The position numbers and the translations under genes are program-made. Of a stretch of DNA of 64,000 nt, positions 24,162 through 35,063 are shown piece by piece (the first letter of the stretch is position 1; each line of letters starts with the position of its first letter). The stretch covers positions 124,001 to 188,000 of the forward strand of contig JAKMXF010000122.1 of NCBI GenBank assembly GCA_024704765.1. The letters are read 5' to 3'. The stretch is from Oopsacas minuta (lineage: Eukaryota; Porifera; Hexactinellida; Lyssacinosida; Leucopsacidae). The notes below the pieces were generated by a model. The model did not search any database. It worked only from the letters and a program-made list of their open reading frames with translations, and was not told where the DNA came from.

Positions 24162-24873
24162 CAGGGGTTCTTAACCAGGGGAGCGTGGCATTTGATTTCG
24201 AATTTTGCATTTTGATTTTTTCAAGTGTATAAATCATTAAATTTTTACTTGTCTAGTACTTAAATTTGAAGCTTGGTGCCTCGAATATCGTCCATGATGT
24301 GAATTTAGATTCTGATTTTAAAAGGGACAAATAACCACCTCGTTTACAGTGTGTATATATATCAGAAATCCTTTTCTCACAGATGTGAGTAATGTTCCTG
24401 AGGTCTTGCAAGAAGAGTTTTTAGACAGGAAGTATAACTCCTCTGCAATGGATGATTTTAACTATCTATCATTGGAGAAGTTCTGGGTTAAGTATTTGCC
24501 AATGTACCTTGATCTCAGCCAGCTAGCATTGGTGTCCTCGTACAATTTTCCTCAACCAATCTCTGTGATACAAGACTTTCAACATTAGTGCTCATTAAGA
24601 GTAAATATCGAAGCAGGATGTTTGTAGAAGCTGACCTACGTTGTGCCCTCTCAGAAACAGCTCCAAGGATTAAAAACATTGTTGCTAAAAAACAGATTCA
24701 ACAATCACATTGAATAATTTACCTCATCAGTTAATTAGACACTCGATTGGTCAAAGCAGTATCCTTATAGTGAAATACATATGTAATAACAAATAGATTT
24801 CAAAGTCAAGGTGGTATAATCATTTAATGGTTATAAAAGGGGGGCGTAAGGACAAAAAAGTTAAGAACCCCAG
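24162..24873 (+). mobile_element. hAT deletion derivative keeping the 3' transposase end (712 bp)
   Basis: The ends read CAGGGGTTCTTAACC on the left and, reverse complemented, CTGGGGTTCTTAAC on the right. Perfect 8-bp target duplications gtatatag flank them (24154-24161 and 24874-24881). The interior encodes the C-terminus of a ZBED5/FAM200-like hAT transposase: 24349-24588 (IRNPFLTDVSNV, FWVKYLPMYLDLSQLALVSS), then in a shifted frame IKSKYRSRM and TAPRIKNIVAKKQIQQSH. The catalytic and BED-finger parts are missing, so the element is non-autonomous. Confidence 0.85.
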
Positions 24874-24881
24874 GTATATAG

Positions 24882-25728
24882 GGACTAAGAACTTGTTTTT
24901 GCAACTTAAGAACAACATAACAGAAGAACTAAGGCCAATATGATGGATAACTCTTTTTTCTGAAGAGCACAGAGTAATCGAGCCCATTCGAACTAATTCT
25001 CCACTTCCTCCCCCAATGAAGAACTCCACAAGAGTCGTGATATGCATTACAAAGATTTACTATGAGCCTTGTGCATAGGTGGCGCGTGAAATTACCGTAT
25101 GGGAGGCTATGTAATTATTAGTTGATACACCAAAGCGCCCATTGCCAAAGGTACTGAGCACTCCCTGGAGTAATTTGAGCTCACTAAATCGTTTTGCTAA
25201 ATTCTATCGATATTAAACCATATATGATTATTTATTTCTTTATTTGATATTCTAGGAAATATTCTGTGGATGTGTGGAATAAACTATACTTCTTTTAGCA
25301 TTATTATTTGACTAAGTATACTTTGTGAAGGGAATGATCGTAGTGCTACCATTGAAAATTTCTTTTGTTTTATATTTACCTTGAAAATTTTCTAATGAAA
25401 TTTGATTTGAAAATATAGATAGACGAATCCCTTGATTTTAAATTTTATTTACATGAATTTGGGTTAATCAGTCCTTTGAAAATATCTATTTTAGTATTAC
25501 AAAGCATTGCGATATAATCCCAGGGTTTCTAAAATATTCATATATTGGATAATTTTCATCCTCCTTCAAAATTACTTTAGGGTACGCGCCCCTTTCCATA
25601 AATAGATATATAAACTGCAATTCCCAAGCCCATTGGCACTCCCAAGTGTTAGGGCCTATATAATTGTATATCTGCCCCATCAGAACTTTGGTTGTATATC
25701 TCACATATATTCATTACTTTTACTTGAT
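24882..25728. other. AT-rich intron DNA between two hAT elements
   Basis: Nothing recognised apart from the flanking hAT insertions and the tacttgat target duplication at 25721-25728. Confidence 0.4.
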
Positions 25729-26459
25729 CAGCGTTTCTTAACCTGGGGTGCTGAAATCGATTTTAGAGGGTGCTGGATAAGGATTCTACTATGTACTGTA
25801 CGATATTTTTGTTTAGATTCTAGATAACATTTCAGGCTGGCAGATGCTTCAGGATAAATATCGAAACATTCAGCTGTCTTTACTAAATATAGTAATGTCT
25901 GGCTATAAATTAGTTGTATTTAACCTATATTCCTTTCTGTGTTACTTACTTGAGTTATTTTCTGTAAAACATTTGTGATAGGGAATAATTATACTGGTAT
26001 GGAATCCAGTTCCATGGAACTGAACCTCCATATAAGGAAATCGGTATTTACAACGGACCCATAAGCTGAAAAATAAAACTGTGCGTAAAGTAAAACCGGT
26101 TCAGTTCCATGAAACTGGATTCCAGATGGGTATTTTTGTGATTCAGGTATCAGTAAATTCTGAAATGTCAAAAATACGCAAGTGGAGTGATGAATATGTG
26201 AAATATGGTTTCTCTGCCCTCCTGAATATTCGTGGAGGTATGCTCGTGATATCTAAAGTTAATTTTCTTCCTGATTGAATTGGATTTTTAATGGAGTAAT
26301 TTACGTAAATACAATCAACTATGAAACAGTGCATTACTTGTCTTATTTCATCCTTGTTACAGAGGGGCACTGTAATACTTGTAGTTCCATGTAAGGGGTG
26401 CTGAATTGGTAAGACTGATTACAGGGGCTGCTGAGGTATGAAAAGGTTAAGAAAAGCTG
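25729..26459 (+). mobile_element. hAT deletion derivative keeping the 5' transposase end (731 bp)
   Basis: The ends read CAGCGTTTCTTAACC and, reverse complemented, CAGCTTTTCTTAACC. Flanking 8-mers tacttgat (25721-25728) and tatttgat (26460-26467) match at 7 of 8. Around 26160-26230 the frame reads MSKIRKWSDEYVKYGFSALL, resembling the very start of ZBED5/FAM200-like hAT transposases just before the BED finger. The rest of the gene is gone. Inside lies a 26-bp inverted repeat (about 26000-26025 and 26096-26121), each copy containing a short palindrome around AGTTCCATGGAACT. Confidence 0.8.
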
Positions 26460-26467
26460 TATTTGAT

Positions 26468-27194
26468 GATTTATAGTTTAAATATAGTCTTCAAGACTAA
26501 ATACATGCACAATATGAGAGATCCTTCAATATATGTGATACTAGGATAAATTTATTTTAAAATTCAAGAAAATATCTATATGTCGATAGGGATAACTAGT
26601 CTAGTATATTGATTTGTTGGCTGTTATCACCATATATCGATTATCATTCTTCAAAGCCCCTTAGTTTTCGGAAAATAGGATAAAAATTGAGGTGGCTGAA
26701 CCTCACCAAGCCTCCATTATGCTTCATCCATGGCCTTATGAACACCTGTTCAATTGACAATTTTGATAACCATGTTGAGCTTACATATCCAAAATGTTTA
26801 TACTCTATTGAATTAGTTTCAATTTCTATGTTCCAGATCTCTAATATTCATTCAGCTATTACAAATGTCGAGAGTTTGATTAATTACGCTGTTAGATTGC
26901 TATAGGATTAATTTAAAACCTATGAATTCTCAATTCTATTTCCTAGGATCCGAAGGTAGTTTCAATGGTTTATTGGAAAAGAAAGCTCAAGTTCCATTAC
27001 TATAATGTGACTATCCAATTTTTTGGTTGCTACCATATATCGGAAAGGCCGATAAATTCATCTTCAATCTATATATTTCCAGAAAATTGTCTATTATTTA
27101 TTAGCAATGACAGCGTTTCACTCTCTTAAATGTTGGGACCCAGGAACCAATATTTGGCCTATTTCCAAAATTTTCTTCAATCCAGCTATTCTAG
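26468..27194. other. AT-rich intron DNA, no gene seen
   Basis: No coding motif. Near 27111 a hAT-like end (CAGCGTTTCACTCTC with GGGACCCAGGAACCA beyond) is visible, without a proven partner. Confidence 0.35.
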
Positions 27195-29067
27195 CAGTGC
27201 TCCCTCTAAGGCATCGGCCGACAGAATCGTGTTTTCTGGCAAACAGGCCGATTTCATTATTTCCGGAAATTTTGACCATTCATGAATTCATGAATATTGT
27301 AAGTTTGTAACTCTCAATAATAATTTTACTTGACAAATTTATAAATCATGAGCCCGAATTCATTTCATATGCATTATGCATATAATAAAGGTGTTCTTTC
27401 AGATTATGAATATATTCATTTTACTGTGCCGACTATGTAATAGTAGCCCTGTACTGAAATGGTTACCTTTTTCTGAATGCAATTGTGAGACGAATTAAAG
27501 CATCATCATTTTACATTAAAGGCTGCGGCATAATTTCTACAACTCAATAATCAGGCTATATCATTTATTAAACTGGTACTTTTGGCTAGATAGTGTATTA
27601 TGTTTATAGCAGTATACTTATTATAACATATCTACACTATATACTTGGAAACATGCCTCCTTTCCATTATACGTAGATTTACTGAATTTTAGTTGAACTT
27701 CCTCTCATACCCTCAATTAGAGATCACAAAAATTCAGGCCTCTTCAATTGGTTGGAGACCCAGAAGATCGTCGGTGCCACCAAGTATTACAAGTATAGGC
27801 GTTCAGTTTGTTCCAAGCGTCCCGGAGTTGTAACTGGGGGAACTTGTGGTCACATTTGGCGTGAATGCCCCGGTACCCCCCAAGGAAGGTGTCAAACGTT
27901 CTCGTTGCAATGAACACTCAACAAAGGACCATGGCACGCAGATAGCCATGCCTGAGATACTGGCTTGGGGTGTCGAAAAGAATCTTTCCAAAGTGAAGAA
28001 AAGATACAAAAAGAGAATATGACCATTCTTCCCCTCATCGATGCTGCACTGGAGACTGCTGTACTTGAATTGGCTGCTTTAAAAGTCGCCCCAATCGCCC
28101 GTCTACTGCGTCGCAATGGCGTCGACATCCCCACTGGTGGGCAATCAAGGAATTATGGATTCGTCTGGTGGGTAACTGCCGCCAATTTGCAGTTCCAAAC
28201 TATCAAGGACGCTATTTGTGATATCAATTGTTTCGGCATTACAATTGACGAGACTACTGATTGTGGGGTCAGAAGCAACTGATAGTCTATTTAAAGACCC
28301 AGCACCACGCGTCGCAAAAGTTCCTTGGTCTTGTCAGTATGGAAGGCAGTAAGTCAGTCGACATTGTTGAGGCCGTTGTCTCTATTCTCAAGAGATACGA
28401 TTTAGACATAACTAAGTTGGCAAGTGTCTCATCAGACGGTTGCAGTACAATGCGCGGTGCCGTCAATGAGATCATAGTTCGTCTCAATTACATCATCAAC
28501 TTCAAGGTCAACCCTGACCTTGGTGGAGATTGTGGTGAAAACAGGATCTTTACGGCTCATTGTGTTCTACATCGTCTGAATCTAAGTCTGAATGATGTGT
28601 TCGTGTCTGAGGATGCGCCAAATGTGGTGAAAATATTAGCAGACAAAATCGAGTTCATTGTTAAATATGTCAATAATTGGTTTGCTCGTAGTTCAGATCG
28701 CAGACATCAGTACGAGAAGTTGATCGATGTCTTGACTCGCGTTAAAATACCTGGGTCATGGAACGACACTAGGTGGTTGTCTCGACATCCTGCCATACGC
28801 GCCGTTATTCGCAGTCATCGTGCCATTGTTACCTGCATTGACGAGAATGACAAGGTTAGTACTAGTCTGGAAGGTTGTTTTGTTCGCGAGTGTTTGACTG
28901 ATGACAATTTCTGAGTGAAATGGGAACAGTGCGCAAAGCAGTTGGCATCATGTTCACATTATCAAAGTTTCTCCAGGCATCAGTGCAAACACCATGGGAA
29001 GCGTTCCTGCTCATTCAGATTGGTGTTGTGCGGTTGTCCGATTTGCTTGATAATGTTCCCAAAACTA

Positions 29068-30401
29068 CAGGGGAATTCAATAAATACTAATCATACCATA
29101 CTAAAACTATAAATACTTCTGTAGAGTTGGTGATTTTTGCTATGAATGTTCAAAGTAGTCTCCTTTATACGCTACAACTGAATTTAGCCTTTTAATCCAA
29201 TTTTCAAACGTCTTCCTGTACTCATCCTTGGGTATGACTTCAAGGCAATCTGTAAATTGCCCGACCAAGGCTGAGCCGATCCTCAAATTCGCATCCGGAG
29301 ACGTTATCTTTGAGTTTTCTAAACAGCCAGAAGTCACATGGGGCTATATCAGGGGAGTAATGTGGATGTGGAACTTCGTGCATATCCATATCTTTAATTT
29401 TTTGCCTTACAGCCAAAGATTTATGCGGTCTAGCATTATCGTGCAAAATTTTGAGACCACGAGTTCCAGTCTTTGGACGACGCTTAAGATAATGTTTTTC
29501 GACCTCAGGCAACACCACATCTGCGTAAAATTGTCCTGTGAGTGTCTGACCTTTGGGAACAGGGATTTGGGCTACAGGACCTAGGTCATCGAATAATATG
29601 CAGTACAAGACCTCGGGGCACGGAAGTCGGACACACAAACAGCTGGGGGTACCTCTCCCTTCTTTAGCCATACCCTGCCATCTTGCTTTCTGATCAGTGG
29701 TTTGAATTGTATCCATGTTTCATCTCCTGTTACTATCTCTATTTACCGTCTGGGGCACTCCCTTCATAGATCTCAAGGTTTTCCTTAGCTATTTGGAGTC
29801 TCGCGGCATTTTGTGGAAAAGTTAAGCAATGTCGCATCCATCGCATTTGGACCTTCCTCAGTTCTAAATCCGTGTTCAGAATTGTGTGTGCACTTCCCGT
29901 TGAAATGCCAACACAGTTAGCTACCTCCTCAACCGAAGAATGCGGAAAAGACGCGACATATTCCTTTACTTCACTCAATTTGTCATTGTTGGTCGCCAGT
30001 TTTGGTGCTCCAGGACGAGGGGCGTCTTGGACAGAGGTCCTACCTTCCCTAAATAGGCTCACCCACCTTCTGATAGTTGAATACGATAAGTATCTTCTCC
30101 ACATATCGTTGCCAACTCGTCATGAATAGGCTTTGGAGAGATTTCGAGAATTGTGCGAAATTTGATGTACGTTGGTTGTTCAAGTTCCCAAAAATTCGGA
30201 CAAGAAGCTATGAAAAATCTAAGGAGAAAATGTAGGTTTCTAAAAATAACTGAAACTTAGGAAATAATTAAGTGATCAGCTCTCTCTAAGTTTTGTTAGA
30301 AAGTTGAAATATAGTTCTATATAATCGCACTGAGAAATACAAGCTTAGAACTGCTATTACATTAAAAATATAGGATGATTAGTATATATTGAATGCCCTT
30401 G
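29068..30401 (-). mobile_element. Mariner element, copy 2, inserted in the hAT gene (1334 bp)
   Basis: Same family and same length as 13495-14828, in opposite orientation. TA flanks both ends (29066-29067 and 30402-30403). Removing it, with one TA, rejoins the hAT gene between the RLSDLLDNVPK region and KSMINTLMNSLNKL, so it inserted after the hAT did. Confidence 0.92.
29140..30104 (-). pseudogene. Mariner transposase, copy 2, broken
   Basis: On the minus strand the helix-turn-helix half is open from 30104 to 29739 and ends at the same stop as copy 1, just before the TGDETW region. The second half (29716-29240) carries LHDNARPH and YSPDIAPCDFWLF, and a further frameshift puts the C-terminal EVIPKDEYRKTFENWIKRLN into the frame 29337-29140. 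An additional indel near 30090 removes the start of the N-terminal frame seen in copy 1. So it shares copy 1's lesions and has two of its own. Confidence 0.85.
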
Positions 30402-31756
30402 TAAGTCCGTCGTCGCCGTAAAATCCATGATCAATACTTTAATGAATTCTTTGAATAAACTGATTCCTGTTAGTGAAGGAATGATCGCCATTTACGATTT
30501 CCGTGTACTGAAGGAGCGAATTCAATAGGAATGTGCTTCAGGGGTTGATTTGGAATGGGAATCACTTAGGTTTGACCAAGATCTTGTCATATACAGTTTC
30601 AAGCACCATTTGAGTGTTTTCAGAAGATTTTTAGATGAGTTCAACATTTCGGATTCTGAACTGACCAGAACGTTCGTTGAAGGTTTTAACAAACTCCAGA
30701 GAGAGGTCCTGAACCGAAATATCTATGACATACACAAGCTCTCTTCCGAAACCTTCAAAGTCGACAGTCGCTCTTCCAAGGTTGGAAAACGCTATATTGA
30801 GATCATCGGTTGCATGGCGGTTAACAGTAGCATTGCGGAGCGCGGTTTCTCTCAGTTGGCAAGGTTGAAAACTCGCCTAAGGAATCGACTCAGCGGTGGA
30901 CACTTGAACTCCGCTATGAGTCTTCGTCTCAACGCTATGCCTACCGGCTTCCGAGATTCTTGCAGCATGGAGAAGACAACGGTTTAGGTGAGTTCGCAAT
31001 GTTCAAAATCCCAGACCCAGGCTAGTTTTCCAACACACTACTGATATTGAGAAAATTGAAGATCAATTCGACGGTGATTACTCAGAAAGGAACGGCGAAG
31101 TAGCCGAGGACTCTGATGACTGGAGCAGTGAAGATGAAGATTCAGATATCGAATCTGAAATGGAGATTTTGGACGAAGGTGGCCATCTCTCTTTTGATAT
31201 CGGTAAGTATCTTGAGGAACCAGTTCAAGTACTACCATCAAGTATAAGAAGTAGAATCGATTTAATTAGATATTTAAATAGCAGCTTACTACTTGGTCCA
31301 GACACTAATTCAATATTGTATCAGTAATCAGTAACTATTTATAATTAGTATTATATACGAGAAATGATTATAATCAATCAAATATATATCAATCATTTTG
31401 ATGGGTCGACAGATATTGGAATCTGGTAATCATATGGCCGAGGGTCTGGGCAGTGCAGCCGGCCAGACCCTCCATCAGCCGATTCTTAGAGGGAACACTG
31501 GTAAGGTCCCGCAGGTTGCCGCAATATGTTTAGGGGTTCCGAGATTGATAACAGCCTGAAAACCACTGAATTATAATCTATAATTATCTTTTATCATCAC
31601 AAAGTTTAGGTATCGAAAATTAATGAAAATTCACATAAATTGTGTTGAGCTGTAAAAGTAACATTAGAACTACACCCAGTGTAAGTTTGGTAGTATTTTG
31701 AAGGTTGAAATTATATTTATAGGAATTTAAGTTTGGTGTACAAAACTATGATTTCA

Positions 31757-32872
31757 AAAGGCCCGAAAATTAACATAATTTTATGAGACTTTGAGATAGT
31801 GCAACACTCACGTAAGTTGATTCAGATTAAAGGCAATTGTAGATTTGGAAACACCTACATATTTCCATTCATTCTCCGTATATACATTAACAAGATTTGA
31901 TTATGAAAATTTTCCCTACTGGAAGGGAATAATCCACTGTTGGGACTAAAAGGAAATATTAGTTCATTTGACTGTGGTAGATTGTACTCCTACCCTTTCT
32001 TCAAACTCCTAACCCATCGTTAATAAAAAGAAAGGGAATGTTTACAAAAGCCACACGATACTCGATTATCACTGAAGATGTGGAAATGTCGAAGGTAACT
32101 GCGCGTTGGGACCCAAAACTTCTTTCATAAGAACAAAAACGCGAAGGGGTCAGAGTTAACAAAGAATTACTTTCAAGATACAAGGCAGAGGAAGACTTTT
32201 GGATCGTATAGTAACGGAGGATGAAACTTTGTTTATTATTATGAACCAGAGAGCAAAACTCAATCGAAGCAGTGGAAGAGACGTGATGAACCTGTACCCA
32301 TCGAGGTAAAGGCCGTAAAATCAGCAGGCAAGAGAATGGCAACAATATTCTGGGATAGAGAAGAAATTGTACACCTGGACTGGTTGCCTGATAAGACCAC
32401 CATAAACAGTGATTATTACCTTGACGAATTGAAAGAATTACGTCAAGCGATTAAACTTGAGAGGCGAGGCTAGTTGACACGTGGCGTACTGCTGCAATAT
32501 GACAACGCAAGGCCCCATGTAAGTTCCAAGACAATGGCTGCAATTGACGACTTAGGATTCGAATGTCCCTCATCCCCCGTATAGTCCAGACCTGGCTCCC
32601 AGCGACTACTGACTGTTTTGAGAGATGAAGAGACCTCTTCAAGGGAAGAGATTTAAGGATTTCAAACGACTGGAGTATGAAATATAACAGTGGGAGAAAG
32701 GGACCCCTAAAGAATTCTATACCAGTGGGCTGGAAAAGTTACCAGAACGATGGAAACGGTGTATAAAGTTAAAGGGGGAATTTATCGAAACATTTGATAA
32801 TCTATTACGATAAGTATAGGTTCACTAAATGAATTATGAAACAAAGTCTCATTATTTATTGAACAACCCTTG
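31757..32872 (+). pseudogene. Mariner relic, left arm copy
   Basis: The right end is a clear mariner terminus (reverse complement CAAGGGTTGTTCAATAAATA) flanked by TA at 32873-32874. Upstream, the plus strand gives decayed mariner motifs: RIVTEDETLF for the first Asp, KSAGKRMATIFWDREEIVHL, LLQYDNARPHVSSKTM for the second Asp, and a broken third region near 32570-32640. The helix-turn-helix half is missing. A poor left end may lie near 31757. This family differs from the other mariners in the window. An identical mirror copy lies at 37194-38309. Confidence 0.75.
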
Positions 32873-32999
32873 TAAAGTTAATTGACTAGTTGATTATAAG
32901 GGTAGTTGATTGTGGCTGTTTTGAAAAAAACCTGTTCTTGCAGTTTGTGGAGAGAGAGAGAAAATGGGATTATAGGGGGTTACAAAGAAGATAATTGCA

Positions 33000-35002
33000 A
33001 TATAAACGATCGCAATTGGGGCAGGACCAAGTTGCGCTATTCTGGGGAGGGGTTTGAGGGTGTAAAGGTCCTATACGTGAAATGAGGTGAGTTCCGGGGT
33101 ACTACATGGAGTAGGTCACGCGTAGTGACAAAGGAAGACCTGTGGGTACGTTAGTGGCGCACATCACGAGCTCAGTCATGTGTGGCGAGATAGGATGTAC
33201 GAGTATTTTATGTGCCACCACTATCACGTTCTTCGTGCAGTGATTGTCCTCTTCGTACGCCTTTGCGCCATTTGCCAGCCAACAAGGGCAGGAAATCTAC
33301 ACTGAAAGTCATCCACAGACCTATCATACCCAATAATGTTGAGCTTCGTGGGCAGGCTGACCTTGTGGATATGCAGACATGCCCAGTCAAGGACTATCAA
33401 CACATCTTCAACTATCAGTACTGCTTCAGCAATTTTGTCATTCTGAGGCCTCTTACGTCCAAGCTAGCGGTAATGGTGGCTGAACATCTGGTGCAGATCT
33501 TCTGTGAGCATGGCCCGCTACACATCTTGCACACGGATAATGGAGAGAGTTCGTTAACAAGCATCTCTTCACTGCCGTGCGCAGACTCTAGAGAAGTACA
33601 CACCATGGGCAGGGGTAAGGTCAAAACACTCACAGGACCAGGGAAGTGTGGAGCAAGCTAATGATGATTCAAGAAGCAATTATTCGCAAGTCTCAGGGAT
33701 GCGGGTAAAGAGACCAATGAGTGGGCATGTGAGTTACAATTTGTTCAGTATAGTAAGAATAATGCATACCACTCAGGTATTAAGACGACACCCTTCTCTG
33801 TACACTTTGGGAGAACGCCACCTGATCTCAGTGTGGATATGCTACTACCACGCGAGGTACTTAACACCCTTGATGATGAGGACCAGCTAGAACAGCCGCT
33901 AGCTACCAGACAGGTTACCAAGTATGTTGAAATTCCGCAGACACCACCACTACCACCCAGCCCTATGCTATTAACCCGTCTTTCCCTACAGGAACCTACT
34001 GTTGAAATAGATATTTCAGCGAGCGCCACACTCACTGATACTGTTCTGCCACAGCCTTGCTCTTCCCACGATATCAGTACCAACCCATCTTTCACTCCCT
34101 CCGAGGAGCAGGAGGACATGCCAGCAGACGACACTGGTACAAACCATCCCTTGACGTCCTAAGGCCTACTTCATCTGAGTTCGCCGACGATCTGGATGAC
34201 GACTCCTACCTTACTATATCCCAGCTGATCGGAACACAAGTTACACCTTATAATGACATTTCTCCAGCCAGTCTAAGCCGATACCCTCTGATCCATCCTT
34301 CTCACCTCTACCACCGTCATCTCCTATTTCCTACGCATCTAACACATACTTCACTGACCATCCTCTCTGTCCAGTCTGTGTAATAGATGATGGAAACTGT
34401 ACTGTGAGTTGCAACCAATGTAACTGGATTCATTTCATGCTGGCTGCCTGAACTGAGTAGAGGTGAACGGTAAAACTCCAGTACAGTACTTCTCTGCGCG
34501 CGATGAGTACTGCAGGAAAGCGTGGAATACTGAGCAGCTCCGTCAAGGAGGTTAGAGTGCACTTAGGAAGCAAGGAGCTGACGTGATACAGTCTAGCAAG
34601 AAACGTAGCAAGACTATTGAGAAGGGAGATAATGTGAGAATAGCCATTCTGTACCCTTACAGGGCTAGCATTGGTCCCACTAGTCTCATTGCCACCATTA
34701 CGGATGTGTACTCGGATGGAGGGCCTTTCCAGATAGGGACTGCACAATGGACATTCAGTACAGTATTCAACTACACTGACCTAACACCCTGCGGGACTGA
34801 CAAGCTTCTCTACCCTAACGATGTTCTTGACAGAGAAGTGTCCGTCAGGACGGCTGCTAGGATAGAGGCAGGGGTTACATCGCGCGTCTCATGCCAATGT
34901 AGGGCAGCATGCCGGATTAAGACTTGCCATTGCAAACGGATGCAGGTTAAGTGCAACTCGAGGTGTCACAGGCACTCTACCGTTCGCAAGAACAGATGGT
35001 AA
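33000..35002 (+). pseudogene. Ginger-like transposase with integrase core, left arm copy
   Basis: Ginger transposons carry a retrovirus-type integrase. The frame 33212-33661 holds VELRGQADLVDMQTCPVKDY (first catalytic Asp in DLVDMQ), FVILRPLTSKLAVMVAEHLV and ILHTDNGE (second Asp), as in KRBA2/SCAND3-type integrases, then shifts frame. Later NNAYHSGIKTTPFSVHFGRT marks the end of the core. At 34370-34450 CPVC, CNQCNWIHF and a following Cys form a PHD-like C-x2-C / C-x2-C / H pattern. The last frame (34583-35002) ends in a Cys-rich CQCRAACRIKTCHCKRMQVK tail, typical of these transposases. Several frameshifts make it defective. The stop lies three bases before the palindrome spacer. Confidence 0.75.
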
Positions 35003-35005
35003 TTG

Positions 35006-35060
35006 CAAGTGAGTTAGTTATTCCTAAAGTATATTTCATATGATGTTCATAACTAACTCG
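35006..35060. other. Palindrome spacer (55 bp)
   Basis: This is the only asymmetric part between the two arms. An 11-bp inverted repeat (gagttagttat and ataactaactc) is offset by a 4-bp insertion (aagt) on the left. About 27 AT-rich bases form the loop. No recognisable transposon end or sequencing adaptor was seen. Confidence 0.7.
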
Positions 35061-35063
35061 CAA

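Larger units (their letters stand above)
27740..31326 (+). pseudogene. hAT transposase (ZNF862-like), frameshifted and split
   Basis: hAT transposases use an RNase H-like DDE fold and dimerise through a C-terminal domain. An N-terminal piece (FNWLETQKIVGATKYYKYRR, about 27750) resembles the zinc finger of ZNF862-like proteins. The frame 27965-28282 ends in GITIDETTD with the first catalytic Asp. A frameshift leads to 28261-28914 with SDGCSTMRGAVNEI (second Asp), the C-x2-H motif HCVLHRLNLSL, and NDTRWLSRHPAIRAV. After the mariner, 30550-30987 gives the dimerisation motif SSIAERGFSQLARLKTRLRN. An acidic tail follows and stops at about 31326. At least two frameshifts, a stop (about 30526) and the insertion inactivate it. 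Confidence 0.85.
27195..31500 (+). mobile_element. hAT transposon (ZNF862-like), interrupted by a mariner
   Basis: The candidate left end CAGTGCTCCCTCTAAGGCAT is at 27195 and the right end, reverse complemented, reads CAGTGTTCCCTCTAAGAATC (ending at 31500); both continue with CGGC(C/T)GA. Between them lies a hAT transposase gene on the plus strand, split by the mariner at 29068-30401. Without the mariner the element would be about 3 kb, normal for hAT. The flanking 8-mers (tattctag and gtaaggtc) do not match, so the end pairing is not proven. Confidence 0.6.
29755..35005. repeat. Left arm of a 10.5-kb palindrome (5251 bp)
   Basis: Every base here pairs with its mirror in 35061-40311 under position sum 70066; all ORFs appear twice with identical proteins and mirrored coordinates, and no indel shifts the register. 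The arm contains part of the mariner copy 2, the 3' half of the hAT, a mariner relic and the Ginger element. The spacer 35006-35060 is asymmetric apart from an inverted gagttagttat (35011-35021 against 35049-35059). Confidence 0.9.

Noticed and set aside
27195-31508. Matching 8-bp target duplications for the large hAT
   Set aside because: tattctag and gtaaggtc do not match; only the inverted ends support the boundaries.
33745-34134. Minus-strand Ser-rich ORF (and its mirror at 35932-36321)
   Set aside because: Antisense to the Ginger coding region; low complexity arises from the complementary codons.
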